A stretch of 64,000 nt of DNA from CAVZVZ01 sp963778895 (GTDB taxonomy: Bacteria; Actinomycetota; Acidimicrobiia; Acidimicrobiales; Acidimicrobilacustridaceae): NCBI GenBank assembly GCA_963778895.1, contig CAVZVZ010000001.1:124001-188000 (forward strand), in the 5' to 3' direction. Below are positions 1 to 12,039 of the stretch, one piece after another. The notes under the pieces are model-generated. The model worked only from the letters and a program-made list of their open reading frames with translations. It searched no databases and was not told the DNA's origin. The stretch's first letter is position 1, and every line of letters starts with the position of its first letter. Both the position numbers and the translations under genes were made by a program.

Positions 1-2
1 CG

Positions 3-2868
3 CAGCCCGAGTCGTGCCGGCAGATCTTCTTGCCCCGACCGATCATCGACAACGACGAGCTGGCCAAGCTCGTCAACATCCACACCTATCCCGACCTCGA
101 CGACTTCAAGACCGTCGTCGTCCCGTGTCTGTTCCGCGTCGAGGACGGCGGCCCCGGCTTGCGCACGGCCCTCGACGAGCTTCGTCGCACCGTGAGCGAG
201 GCCATCGAGGCCGGAGCGAACATCGTGGTGCTGTCCGATCGAGGGTCCAACGCGGAGCTGGCGCCCATCCCCGCGCTGCTGTTCACCAGCGCGGTGCATC
301 ATCACCTCATCCGCGAGAAGACGCGGACGCAGGTCGGTCTCGTGGTCGAGACCGGTGAGGCACGCGAGGTGCATCACATGTGCCTGCTGCTCGGGTACGG
401 CGCCGCGGCGGTCAATCCGTATCTCGCGTTCGAGACCATCGAGGACCTGATCGCCGAAGGCTCGGCCGAGCTCCACGATCCGCAGAAGGCGATCACGAAT
501 TACATAAAAGCGTGCGGCAAGGGCGTGCTCAAGGTGATGTCGAAGATGGGCATCAGCACGGTCGCTTCTTATACCGGCGCGCAGATCTTCGAAGCGATCG
601 GATTGTCGCAGCCGGTCGTGGACGAGTTCTTCACCGGCACGGTGAGCCGACTAGGTGGTGTCAGCCTCGACCAGTTGGCCGAGGAGGTTCAGCGCCGCCA
701 CCAGGATGCGTACCCCAAGAACCCCGCCGAGCGCGCCTACCGCACCCTCGACGTCGGTGGCGAGTACCAGTGGCGTCGCGAAGGCGAGCACCACCTCTTC
801 AACCCGGAGACGGTGTTCAAGCTGCAACACGCCAGCCGGGCCAAGCGCTACGACGTCTTCAAGGAGTACACGAGCCGGGTCGACGATCAGTCCCGAGCCC
901 TGGCCACCCTGCGGGGCTTGTTCCAGTTCGACACCGATTCCCGCACGCCGATCTCGATCGACGAGGTCGAGCCGGTCGCCGAGATACTGAAGCGCTTCAG
1001 CACCGGTGCCATGTCGTACGGCTCGATCTCGGCCGAAGCGCACGAGACCTTGGCCATCGCCATGAACCGCTTGGGTGCACGCTCCAACACCGGTGAAGGC
1101 GGAGAGGACCCGGAGCGCTTCGTGCCGCTGCCCAACGGCGACTCCAAGCGCAGCGCGATCAAACAGGTCGCGTCCGGGCGGTTCGGCGTCACCAGCGAGT
1201 ACCTGGTCAACGCCGACGATCTCCAGATCAAGATGGCGCAGGGCGCGAAGCCCGGCGAGGGTGGGCAGCTGCCCGGGCACAAGGTGTACCCGTGGATCGC
1301 CAAGACGCGTCATTCGACGCCGGGCGTCGGGCTCATCAGCCCGCCGCCACACCACGACATCTACTCGATCGAGGATCTGGCCCAGCTCATCCACGACCTG
1401 AAGAACGCCAACCCGGCCGCCCGGGTGCACGTGAAGTTGGTGGCCGAGGTCGGCGTGGGCACGGTCGCCGCAGGTGTGTCCAAAGCGCACGCCGACGTCG
1501 TGCTCATCTCCGGCCACGACGGTGGCACCGGCGCATCGCCGCTCACGTCGCTCAAGCACGCCGGCGCCCCGTGGGAGCTCGGTTTGGCCGAGACGCAGCA
1601 GACCCTGCTGTTGAACGACCTGCGCGACCGCATCGTGGTTCAGGTCGACGGGCAGATGAAGACCGGTCGCGACGTGGTGATCGCCACGCTGCTCGGCGCC
1701 GAGGAGTTCGGCTTCGCCACCGCGCCGTTGGTGGTGTCGGGTTGCGTGATGATGCGCGTCTGCCACCTCGACACGTGCCCGGTCGGCGTCGCCACGCAGA
1801 ATCCCGAGCTGCGGAAGCGCTTCACCGGCCAACCCGAGTTCGTCGTGACCTTCTTCGAGTTCATCGCCCAAGAGGTGCGCGAGATCCTGGCCGAGCTCGG
1901 CTTCCGCTCGATCGAGGAAGCCATCGGCCACAGCGAGCTGCTCGACACTCGTGACGCCGTCGACCACTGGAAGGCGTCGGGCCTCGACCTCACGCCGATC
2001 CTGACCATGCCCGACGTTCCGGAGGGCAAGGCGCGGTTTCAGATGCGGGGCCAGGATCACGGCCTCGACAACGCGCTCGACAACGAGCTCATCGCCCAGG
2101 CCGGGCCCGCGCTCGAGCGGGGCGAGAAGGTCGAGATCAGCCTGCCCATCCGCAACGTGCATCGCACCGTCGGCACCATGCTCGGCCACCAGCTCACCAA
2201 GCGGTACGGCGGCCAGGGTCTTCCCGACGGCACCATCACGGTGCGCCTCCATGGTTCGGCGGGGCAGAGCTTCGGTGCCTTCGTGCCCCGCGGCATCTCG
2301 CTCTATCTCTCCGGTGACGCCAACGACTACACGGGCAAGGGCCTGAGCGGTGGTCGCATCATCATCCGCCCCAACGCCGCGACGCCGTTCGCGGCCGAGG
2401 ACAACATCATCGCCGGCAACGTCATCCTCTACGGGGCCACTGCGGGCGAGATGTTCCTGCGCGGTCAGGTCGGTGAGCGGTTCGCCGTACGGAACTCGGG
2501 CGCGACCGCGGTCGTCGAGGGTGTCGGCGATCACGGCTGTGAGTACATGACCGGCGGCCGAGTCGTCGTGCTCGGGCCCACCGGGCGCAACTTCGGAGCC
2601 GGCATGTCGGGTGGCATCGCCTACGTGCTCGACACCGACCGGTCGTTCGCGAGCCGGGTGAACTACGAGATGGTCGACCTCGATCCGCTCGACGAGGACG
2701 ACCGCAGCTGGCTCCACGACTGCGTCACGCGCCACCACGCCGAGACCGGATCCAAGGTCGCCTTGCGATTGCTCGACACCTGGGATGAATCCATCGAGGC
2801 GTTCCGCAAGGTGATGCCGCGGGACTACAAGCGAGTGCTGAGCGAAGGCCTGGCCGGGGGAGTGACCA

Positions 2869-2876
<8 letters not shown>
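3..2876 (+). CDS. gltB: Glutamate synthase large (alpha) subunit, 5'-truncated by window edge
   Basis: This is the C-terminal two thirds of the glutamate synthase large subunit. It transfers the glutamine amide nitrogen to 2-oxoglutarate, with electrons supplied through GltD. The frame is open from base 3 without a start, so the amidotransferase domain lies outside the window (about 957 of some 1500 residues are visible). In order come the end of the central domain, the FMN-binding synthase barrel (SGHDGGTGASP near 1520), the [3Fe-4S] cysteines in CVMMRVCHLDTCPVG (Cys codons at 1743, 1761 and 1776) and the GXGXG repeat domain (about 2210-2650). No frame break is visible. The stop overlaps the gltD start by 8 nt, so translation is probably coupled. 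The call is very secure. Confidence 0.97.
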
Positions 2877-4332
<1,456 letters not shown>

Positions 4333-4365
4333 CCCTCCCCACTTCCACGAACCTGCAGCGAGATC

Positions 4366-4385
4366 GCGCGCTCTGGCGCGCTTTT
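4366..4385 (+). terminator. Intrinsic terminator of gltBD
   Basis: GCGCGC (4366-4371) and GCGCGC (4376-4381) pair around the loop TCTG, and TTTT follows at once. A longer imperfect stem closes with CTGCAG at 4353-4358 and 4389-4394. It begins 34 nt after the gltD stop, between convergent genes. Confidence 0.75.
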
Positions 4386-4425
4386 CGCCTGCAGATTCGC
4401 TCGCGTGGTTGATGCCGGGACGCGA

Positions 4426-4453
4426 ACGTGCCCCGGCCGAGACCGGGGCACGT
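4426..4453 (-). terminator. Hairpin terminator of the downstream minus-strand membrane gene
   Basis: A perfect 11-bp stem, ACGTGCCCCGG with CCGGGGCACGT, encloses a 6-nt loop. Reading on the minus strand it begins about 26 nt after the stop at 4479. There is no U-tract, as is common in GC-rich actinobacteria. Confidence 0.55.
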
Positions 4454-4478
4454 GACGTTCGTTCTGCCCGATGCGCCG

Positions 4479-5205
4479 TCAGGCGGCGACCGCTTCGCCG
4501 TTCAGCGTCTTGTACGCGTAGCCGAGAGCGATGAACGTGACACCCGAGGCCAAGCCGCAGGTGATGAGGTTCAAGATCACGACGACGATCATCAGCAACA
4601 CGAGCTGACCGAAGTTCTCGCTGCACCAGGCTCACGCTCGACTTGATCGAGTCGACCGGCGCTTGGTCGCGGTCGATCACGTAGAAGCCGAAGAAGTAGG
4701 TGAAGAAGGCGACGATCAAACCCGGGATGCAGCAGAGCAGCAAACCAACGAACACGAGCAGCGACACGATGATGGCCGCCACGGCGTAAGGACCGAGCTT
4801 GTCGGTCTGGAACAGCATGCTCGGCTCGGGCGTTTCGCCCCGCGTGATCGCCAGGGCAGCGCGGATCAACCCTGCTTGGAGCAAGAAGCTCACGAAGATC
4901 GACACGGCTGTCAGTGCGAACGACAACGCCAACCCGAGAAACACGCTGCTCGAGCTGCCTTGCAGGACTTGCGAAATGATGTTGATGACCAACTGGACCG
5001 CGAAGATGATCAGCACGATCACGATGATCTGGCCGATGTACTGCACGAACTTGTTCCAGCCGTAGCTCAGCGCATCACCGACGGAGAACGTTGCAGCACC
5101 TCCGCCGCCGGCTGCTCCGGCTCCGGCACCCGGGGCCTGCTCCGGCGGATACCACTTACCGTCGGATGCCTGCCACCATCCAGGTCCTTGAGGGCTATCG
5201 CTCAC
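4479..5205 (-). CDS. Multi-spanning membrane protein with DUF2510-like lead motif (one frame break)
   Basis: The function is unknown. The N-terminus carries GPGWWQASDGKWYPPE, a DUF2510-like motif frequent on membrane proteins of Acidimicrobiia, then an Ala/Gly linker and about five hydrophobic helices. These resemble integral membrane proteins annotated as DUF975- or glycerophosphoryl-diesterase-membrane-like. The GTG start at 5205 has GGAGGAG just upstream. Near 4628 one extra C shifts the frame. Removing it gives SVSLVSENFGQLVLL and a last helix ending at the TGA at 4479-4481. Uncorrected, translation runs on as nonsense. The gene is convergent with gltD. Confidence 0.7.
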
Positions 5206-5373
5206 ACCATCTCCTCCCAATGAGGCGAAACCCGCCGCCGCAGGTGGCGACGACGTTCTGCCGGTCAGGCCGACGTGCCCAAAAGCCCGCTCGGAACGAC
5301 CGCCGCGCACTTTAGCCAGGCGAACACTCCAGGGGAATGCTTTCGCCGTTCAGCCATTTCGACCCTTGCCGGC

Positions 5374-6081
5374 TCAATCTTCCGGAATCGGCTCCACCGC
5401 GCCGGTCTCCAAGAGCCGATGGAGCACCGCACAGACAGCAAACGCGCTCATTCCCAGCTCGCGAATGATGTCCGCGATGGTGGCCCGGCCGTCGACGCGT
5501 GACAGGACGTGCCACTCGTCCGCCGTGATCGTGAGCTGCTTGCGACGAAGTGAATGTGCGAGTCGCATTCGCACCGAAATCGATGGGATCGCTTCGGCTA
5601 TCGCCTTCCACGCATCGATTCGTTGACCGGCATCAGCCAACAGCTCGTCGACGGTGAAGGTGAAGCGAGCACCGATCGGATGCTCTTCGCCGGGGAGGAA
5701 CGCGAAGGCATCGTGACTCGGCAGCATCAGCTCGAACACCGCGCCGACCGTGTGGTCGTAGAGCACGGCGCGGGCGCGGTCTTCGTTCACGCCACCGTCG
5801 ATGAGCGAGTCGGTCAGCTTGGCCCCGTTCTCGGCCGCGGCGGCGACGTCGTCCCACAGCTCTCCGGTGGTGAGCCCGGAGCCGATGAACACCTGCTGCA
5901 GGGTCGGACCCATCGCGGACAGCGCCAGGGTGACCTCACCTCCGCTCAAGGCGATCACGCCCGGGTTGGCGCCGGTGAGCTCGAGCAGGCCGGATTGCTT
6001 GGTGCTCTCGAGCAGATGGAGCAGCTCGGGGAGCGGCAACTCGTCCGTGGTTCCCTGCAGTGCAACGTCCCGCGCGCCCAT
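5374..6081 (-). CDS. DUF4388 (PATAN-type) domain protein
   Basis: This 235-residue soluble protein begins with a DUF4388 domain, shown by LPLPELLHLLESTKQSGLLEL followed by a glycine-rich strand and a later VGAVFELML segment. Such domains occur in signalling proteins near Roadblock and response-regulator genes, but no activity is established. The C-terminal part (about residues 150-235) looks like a winged-helix fold, DGRATIADIIRELGMSAFAVCAVLHRLLETGAV, similar to tails found in gliding and GTPase-associated proteins. It lies divergently from the conservon with a roughly 200-bp shared upstream region, and a regulatory link to that system is my inference. Confidence 0.7.
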   Translation of the reverse strand: MGARDVALQGTTDELPLPELLHLLESTKQSGLLELTGANPGVIALSGGEVTLALSAMGPTLQQVFIGSGLTTGELWDDVAAAAENGAKLTDSLIDGGVNEDRARAVLYDHTVGAVFELMLPSHDAFAFLPGEEHPIGARFTFTVDELLADAGQRIDAWKAIAEAIPSISVRMRLAHSLRRKQLTITADEWHVLSRVDGRATIADIIRELGMSAFAVCAVLHRLLETGAVEPIPED

Positions 6082-6281
6082 CGATCGAACGGTAACGCAC
6101 GCTGCGTATAGGCCATGCGGCCCAGAGCTGGCCGATCGAGGAGGCTCGGGGCGAGAATCCCTGCTAGGACGGGTCAGAATCGCCGGTAGGGAGGCTCAAG
6201 AATCTGAGGGGCCGTCCGATGGGATTTGCGTACCGGCGCGACGCGTCTGGAAGAGAGCTACCGAGACATCCGAGGCTACTG

Positions 6282-9080
6282 ATGCTGCGATTGCTCCGAA
6301 ACATGAAGATGAGCACCAAGCTCTTCACCGTTCTGGCGGCCCCCGTGGCCGTCCTACTGCTGCTGTCGATCATCGGCGTGACCTCACGCCGGGCCGAGGC
6401 GAACGACGCACATCGCGTCGAGCAGTTGTCCGAGTTCGTGCAGGTGGACTCGAACCTGGTGGATGAGCTGCAGAAAGAGGCGATCTGGTCGGCGGCGTAC
6501 ATGTCGACGATCGACGAGAACCTCAATGTCGACCAGGCCCGCAAGGACGAGTACTCCAACCAGCTCGACGCCCAGCGCGAGAAGACCGACGCCGCCCTGG
6601 CCGCCTACACCGCCGCCGTCGCCAAGATCGACCCGGGCCGCGACAACCCGGCCGCGGCCGAGGCCGTGAAGCAGGCTCAGAACCGGCTCGACAACCTGAA
6701 GACGAGCCGTACGTCGGTCACGGAGATCCAGGCGATCCCCGTCAACGCCGTCACGAGCTTCGCCCAGATCACGACGTCGCTGATCGACGTCAACTCCTCG
6801 CTTGGTGCAGAGCGCCAACGACGCCGAGCTGCTCCTCGGTCTGACCACGGTCGCCAACTACGAGCGAGTGAAGGAAGCCCGCGCCAACGAAGCGGCCATC
6901 CTCACCTCCGTCGTGGTGCGCGGCGCGTTCAGCAACCAGGCCGGCGCCCGATGCCCGAACGTCAGCAACGACTGCGTCTCGTACACGGAGGCGACCAAGG
7001 CCAGCACGACGTCGCCCAGGCCACCGACACCTTCAGCCGAGTTCGCCTCCCCGGACAACAAGCGCGTGCAGCGCGCCGCCGAGGCCGGTCTGCAGTTCGA
7101 CGACCTGACGCAGACGGTGCTCGAGCAGGGCCAGGACAACAACGTGGTGCTGGTCCCCGCTTCCCAGTTCCTGCCGGCCAGCTTCGAGATGGTCGCCAAG
7201 CTGAAGGGCGTCGACGACAGCGTTCATCGCGCAGGTCAACGACACCGCCAGCTCGCTGGCCCGCCAGGCGTCGAACGCGGCGTTCCTGTACCTCCTCTTC
7301 ACGACGATCGCCGTGGCCGCGGCCCTGTTGATCGCCTTCCTGGTGGCCCGGGCCACGACGGTGCCGTTGCGCAAGCTGACGAGCGCCGCCTACACGCTGT
7401 CGACCGACAAGCTGCCCGGCCTGGTCGAGCGGCTGAGAAACCCCGACGAGTCCGACGAGCCGCTGAGCGCCACGCTCACGCCGATCGACATCAACTCGAA
7501 GGACGAGATCGGCCAGCTGGCCGACGCGTTCAACTCGATCCAACAGGTGACCGTCGAGGTGGCCGAGGAGCAGGCTCAACTGCTCCGCAAGGGCATCGGC
7601 GACATCTTCATCAACCTTGCTCGCCGCAACCAGACGCTCCTCGACCGCCAGATCGAGTTCATCGATCAGCTCGAGGCGAACGAGGAAGACCCCGACCAGC
7701 TCGACAACCTGTTCAAGCTGGACCACCTCGCCACCCGCATGCGACGCAACGCCGAGTCGCTGCTCGTCCTCGCGGGAGCGGAGCCGCCGCGGCGTCGTGG
7801 CCGGCCGGTCGGCCTGTCGGACGTGGTGCGCGTGGCCATCGGTGAGGTCGAGGACTTCGCCCGCATCCAGCTGCTCGCGCTCGATGACGCGACCGTCGGC
7901 GGCAACGTGGCCGTCGACCTCGCGCACTTGCTGTCGGAGTTGATGGAGAACGCGACGCACTTCTCGCCGCCGGACACCATCGTGGAGATCGTCGGACATC
8001 GCGCCGACGACCGCAGCTACGTGATCTCGGTTTCGGACCAGGGCATCGGCATGAGCGCCGATCAACTGGGCGAGGCCAACATCCAACTGACCCGCCCGCC
8101 GCTCGTCGGCCTGGCCCTGAGCCGTTCGCTCGGCTTCATCGTCATCGGCCGTCTGGCCCAGCGCTTCGGTGTGTCGGTGAAGCTCACCGCCTCGCCGTCC
8201 GGCGGCGTGACCGCACTCGTCACCCTGCCTCGTGAGCTCGTCACCTACGCCGACGAGCCCGCGCTGGATGACGGAACGCCGACCGAGGCCGCAGCCGCTC
8301 CGGTCGAGGCCTCCGTCGCCGTCATCGAGCCCGACACGGCCGAACCCGAGGTGTACGCCCCGCCGGTCGAGCCCGTGGCCGAGACACCCGTCGCAGACCT
8401 CCCGGCCCCGCCCGCACCGGATCGGCCGCCCCCACCGGTGGCCGAGCCGGTCATCGAGGCCGTCGTCGCTCACTCGGACGTGGAGAGCGATGCCGAGACC
8501 GAGGTCGAAGACGACCTCGTCGGTCGAGGCCGCACTGGCCGAGCCGACCGAGGAGGCCGTGTTCGGCGGGATCCCGAGCGACGAGCTGCTCGACGAGCTG
8601 ATCGAAGAGGTCGTCCCCGAGGGCGACGAGTTCGAGCGCGGCCTGCAGTCGCTGGTCGACGACGAGCTCGCACCCGGGCCGATCGAGCCCGCAGCCCCCG
8701 TGCGGCCGGCGCCCCCGACCGACACCGACGCCGTCTCGGGCGCCTTCAGCGGCGTGGCCGTCGAGGAGCCCCCGGCTCCCGCCGCCGAGCCCATCCCCGA
8801 GCCGGCCACTGCCGGTGGGGGCGCAGCAACCGCAGATGCGGCGGCCGAGGCCGCCGCGGCCGCCAAGGCTGCCGCCGAATTGACCGCTGCGGGCCTGGTC
8901 AAGCGCACTCCGAAGAAGCGCTCGGCCGAAGCCGCAGGTGGGGGAATGCCCGCTGTGGCCGCCAGCCGCACGACCTCGGGTCAAGCAAATCGTTCGCCCG
9001 AGGAAGTCCGCAAGATGTTGTCTCGGTACCGCTCCGGCCTCAACAAAGGCCGCGGAGATGCCGATTCCGAGGATCAGTAA
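6282..9080 (+). CDS. cvnA: Conservon histidine-kinase-like sensor CvnA (multiple frame breaks)
   Basis: This is the membrane sensor of a cvn conservon. A first transmembrane helix (LFTVLAAPVAVLLLLSIIGV) leads to a long extracytoplasmic helical region, a second helix near 7290-7345, a HAMP-like stretch, and an ATPase domain with the N-box ELMENATHFSPP and DQGIGMS. A low-complexity Pro/Ala/Glu tail ends in RSPEEVRKMLSRYRSG, as is usual for CvnA. The frame moves at about 6800, 7005, 7040, 7220 and 8515, and domain order continues across each break. ATG 6282 is chosen because it leads straight into the first helix; 6219 is an alternative. Family members generally lack a normal phosphotransfer partner and signal with CvnB, CvnC and CvnD. 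Confidence 0.85.
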
Positions 9081-9119
9081 CCCGAACCCGTTCCGTTCGA
9101 TCAGGAGAACAGAGGACCC

Positions 9120-9542
9120 ATGATGGAACTCAGCGCCGAGGCCAAGAACCTCAACTGGCTGGTGCAGAACTTCGCCGAGAAGGTGCCCGGCGTCAACGAG
9201 GCCGTGGTGGTCTCGTCCGACGGGTTGCCGATCGCGACCTCGGCCGGGCTCGACCGCGACGCGGCCGACCGGTTCGCGGCCGTGGCGTCGGGTCTCATCG
9301 GTTTGGCCTATGGAGCTGCGGGTCGCTTCGGCGGCGGCGCGGTCAACGAGGTCATCATCGAGATGGAGAACGCGTTCATCTTCGTCACCGGCATCAGCGA
9401 CGGGTCCTGCCTGTCCGTGGTGGCGGCGGCGGAATGTGATGTCGGCTTGGTCGGCTACGAGATGGCCGTCCTGGTCGAGAAGGCGGGCGCCGTTCTGACG
9501 CCCGAGATCCGAGCGGAACTGCAAGCGGCACTCCCGCGCTGA
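9120..9542 (+). CDS. cvnB: Roadblock/LC7 domain protein CvnB
   Basis: This 140-residue Roadblock/LC7 protein has the typical NLNWLVQNFAEKVPGVNEAVVVSSDGLPIA opening, a glycine-rich middle and a C-terminal TPEIRAELQAALPR helix. In Streptomyces conservons CvnB interacts with the GTPase CvnD, acting as a regulator of its nucleotide cycle. It follows cvnA by 39 nt with an AGGAGAA-type ribosome site and is intact. ATG 9120 and ATG 9123 are adjacent candidate starts. Confidence 0.93.
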   Translation: MMELSAEAKNLNWLVQNFAEKVPGVNEAVVVSSDGLPIATSAGLDRDAADRFAAVASGLIGLAYGAAGRFGGGAVNEVIIEMENAFIFVTGISDGSCLSVVAAAECDVGLVGYEMAVLVEKAGAVLTPEIRAELQAALPR

Positions 9543-9592
9543 CGAGCGTGCTGAGAACTGAGAGGTAACTGCTCGCGGAGAGCAACAAGACG

Positions 9593-9967
9593 ATGAGCAT
9601 GAACGGCGACGATCACGACGACACACCGGTACTGCGGGTTCGCTCGTATGTGCTGACCGGTGGTCGGACGCGCTCGGACGTCGATCTACCGATCGAGACG
9701 CTGGTCAAGGTCACGCCGCACGGTGTGTCGGCAACGCCGAGGCTGGCTCTCGAACGAAAGAAGATCGTGTCCCTCTGTGACACGCCGATCTCCATTGCGG
9801 AGGTGTCGGCACACCTGAGCGTCCCCCTGGGGGTCGCTCGAGTGTTGGTGGGGGACATGTGTGAAGAAGGTTTCCTGACCGACTTCAAACCGCAACACGC
9901 ACTAACCGGCGAACGTCCTGATCTGAAGCTCCTGGAAAGGGTGCTCGATGGCCTTCAAGCGCTCTGA
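9593..9967 (+). CDS. cvnC: DUF742 protein CvnC
   Basis: This 124-residue DUF742 protein contains VRSYVLTGGRTRSDVDLPIETLV and a winged-helix-like region ending VARVLVGDMCEEGFL. It is the third component of the conservon. Its biochemical role is unsettled, although family members bind the partner proteins. It lies between cvnB and cvnD, and its 3' end overlaps the cvnD start by 20 nt. Confidence 0.92.
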   Translation: MSMNGDDHDDTPVLRVRSYVLTGGRTRSDVDLPIETLVKVTPHGVSATPRLALERKKIVSLCDTPISIAEVSAHLSVPLGVARVLVGDMCEEGFLTDFKPQHALTGERPDLKLLERVLDGLQAL

Positions 9968-10561
9968 GGCTCCGGCCTCGGCACAAACCGAACCGACCGA
10001 GAGTGCACCGCTCCCGGTCAAGATCATCGTGGCCGGCGGGTTCGCGGTTGGGAAGACGACCTTCGTGGGGTCGATCTCCGAGATCGCTCCGTTGACCACC
10101 GAAGCGGCCATGACCAAGGTCGCCGAGGGAATCGACGAGACGGGTGGGGTGAACACCGGCAAGACGTCGACCACCGTGGCGATGGACTTCGGTCGCATCA
10201 CGCTCGGCGACGACTTGATCCTCTACCTGTTCGGCACCCCCGGACAGGATCGGTTCAAGTTCATGTGGGACGACCTCGTGCGCGGCGCCATCGGTGCGGT
10301 GGTGTTGGTCGACACGAACCGACTGGGCGATTGCTTCCCGGCGGTCGACTACATGGAGACCAACGGCGTGCCGTTCATCGTCGGCGGTGAACCTCTTCCA
10401 CGGCAAGCAGTACCACTCGATGGACGACGTGCGCGAAGCGCTCGCCGTGCCCCGAGGACGTGCCGATGATCACCACGGATGCCCGCGATCGGGCCCAGAC
10501 CAAGATGGCGCTCCTCGAGTTGGTGCAGCACGCGCTGATCCGGGCCTCGGCCGGCGCCTGA
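9948..10561 (+). CDS. cvnD: Conservon GTPase CvnD (two frame breaks)
   Basis: This is a small Ras-like GTP-binding protein of the conservon. The P-loop is GGFAVGKTTFVGSISE, the switch region holds GKTSTTVAMDFGR, the G3 motif is LFGTPGQDRFKFMWDD, and NLFHGKQYHS sits where the guanine-specificity loop is expected. Extra bases near 10384 (G) and 10452 (C) break the frame. Removing them restores PFIVAVNLFHGK and PEDVPMITTDARDR through to the TGA at 10559-10561. The length is then about 203 residues, normal for CvnD. The start overlaps cvnC. Confidence 0.9.
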
Positions 10562-10576
10562 TTGCCCCTCCCCTTC

Positions 10577-10627
10577 CGAAATTGGCGTCTCCCAGGACAC
10601 ATGTTGTCGTGGGAGACGCCAATTTCG
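10577..10627. terminator. Perfect 18-bp inverted repeat after the conservon
   Basis: CGAAATTGGCGTCTCCCA (10577-10594) is exactly repeated in inverse at 10610-10627 around a 15-nt loop that can itself pair (GACA with TGTC). It lies 16 nt after cvnD and 26 nt before the next co-directional gene. There is no U-tract. A transcription terminator is the simplest reading. Confidence 0.6.
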
Positions 10628-10652
10628 TCGTTAGGGGGCTAGGTTCCCGGCC

Positions 10653-11545
10653 GTGATCGTCGTGCTCGTGCACTGGAACCAGCCCGAACGGTGCGAGCGC
10701 ACCATCGAGCGCTTCCAGCACCAGGGTGTGCCCGTCGAGATCCTCGTCGTCGACAACGGATCGACGGGGTCCCGAGCTCGATCGGCTGCGCGCCGTCGTC
10801 CGCGACAGCCCCTTTGCCGTCGAGCTCCTCGAGTTGGGCTCGAACACCGGTTTCGGCCCCGCCGCCAATGCCGGCTTCCGCCGGTTCCTGGCCCAGCCCG
10901 AAGCCGGCGAGTGGGTCGCCCTCGCACCTCACGACGCACTGCCGGCCGACGACACCCTCGCGAGGCTCGTCGCCGCGGCCGAGGCCCGGCCCCACGCCGG
11001 ACTGGCGTGTGCGGATGTCGGTGACGGCCACCTACCGGTGGTCGACCCCTACTTCGGCGGGCTCACGATGCCCGCCGACGACGAGCCCGGCTGGCAGGCG
11101 GCCGACTACCCCCACGGCACGCTGCTGATCGCTCGTCGCGCGCTGTCTCGACGAGATCGGCCTGTTCGACGAGCGCTACTTCGCGTACTGCGAGGAGGCC
11201 GATCTCGGCCTACGGGCCCGCAAGGCGGGCTGGGAGGTCGGGCTCGTGCGCGGCGTGATGGTGTCGAACCCGACGATGCGCTCCGGCAGCCCCGCGGTCG
11301 ACTACCTCATGCACCGCAACACGTTGCTGCTCGTGCGGGAGCACTCGGGCAACTACCACGCCTGCATTCGCTTCGGGATCGCCGGCTGCCAGTTGGTGCG
11401 CGGGGTCGTGCAGCCGTCGTCACGACCGCTGCTCTTCTCGGCCAAGGGTCGGGCGAGAGGGATGGTCGACTTCGTGCGGGGACGCTACGGGCCGCCGCCG
11501 GTGCGAGATGTTCGCCGAGGCCGGCGAGCCTGCTCCGACCCCTGA
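10653..11545 (+). CDS. Glycosyltransferase family 2 (two frame breaks)
   Basis: This GT-A fold glycosyltransferase is probably of the rhamnosyl or galactofuranosyl-like group. The N-terminus VVLVHWNQPERCERTIERF leads to VEILVVDNGST, then LELGSNTGFGPAANAGFR, and the acceptor region reads LDEIGLFDERYFAYCEEADLGLRARKAGW, characteristic of this family. An extra G in a GGGG run near 10766 and an extra base near 11145 break the frame. The start is GTG at 10653. Its neighbours are unrelated, so the acceptor cannot be inferred. The C-terminus may continue in another frame past 11545. Confidence 0.82.
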
Positions 11546-11844
11546 GGCCGAGGCCCTGAGACCCGCGACCCGATCAGCCGCCGCGGAAAGCGGCCGTCCT
11601 CGGCGTCTCGCACCTCGGGTCGGACGCGCAGCAGGTACCAGCCCGAGATGGCGAGCCCACCGAGGACGGTGAAGAAGCCGAGGAGGATGGCCGCCATCCA
11701 CACGGCCTGCCGGCGATCGGCCAGTGCCCAGGCCCAACCGGGCCGGTGCGCGCAGTCGAGGAGGGCCCAGAGGGAGATGGCGAGCGGGATCGAGAAGAGG
11801 ATCGTGAGGGCGATCGCCCCGAACAGCTCACCCACACCCTGCAC
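11485..11844 (-). CDS. DUF2516 family small membrane protein
   Basis: This small integral membrane protein has the DUF2516 pattern: an N-terminal helix (IALTILFSIPLAISLWALLDC), a linker with HRPGWAWALADRRQAVW, and a second helix (AAILLGFFTVLGGLAISGWYLLRVRPEV). The function is unknown. The GTG at 11844 is a likely start because it directly precedes the first helix; the frame stays open to 11940. One extra base near 11580 would give an earlier stop at 11574 and remove the overlap with the glycosyltransferase gene, which I consider likely. Confidence 0.65.
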   Translation of the reverse strand: MQGVGELFGAIALTILFSIPLAISLWALLDCAHRPGWAWALADRRQAVWMAAILLGFFTVLGGLAISGWYLLRVRPEVRDAEDGRFPRRLIGSRVSGPRPQGSEQARRPRRTSRTGGGP

Positions 11845-11956
11845 GAGGGCAGGGTAGAGGCGGACGCCGGCGAGGGGGCCCAGCGGAGCGGCAGTCGGTT
11901 GCGCCCACCGGAAAGGGGACGAGAACACCGGCGGGCGCAACCGAATGCGCGATTTA

Positions 11957-11973
11957 CAGTGCCACTGGCACTG
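11957..11973. promoter_or_regulatory. Candidate MerR-family operator
   Basis: CAGTGCCA-C-TGGCACTG is a perfect inverted repeat centred 75 bp upstream of the MerR gene and followed by another CACTGT. It lies in the divergent space between the DUF2516 gene and the regulator. MerR proteins usually bind such dyads between promoter elements, so autoregulation is likely. Confidence 0.55.
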
Positions 11974-12039
11974 TCACTGTGGTGGTTGACCTGGGTCGTG
12001 TCAAGTGGGGGGCTGTCCCGTCGCCTCGGAGCGGCCATC

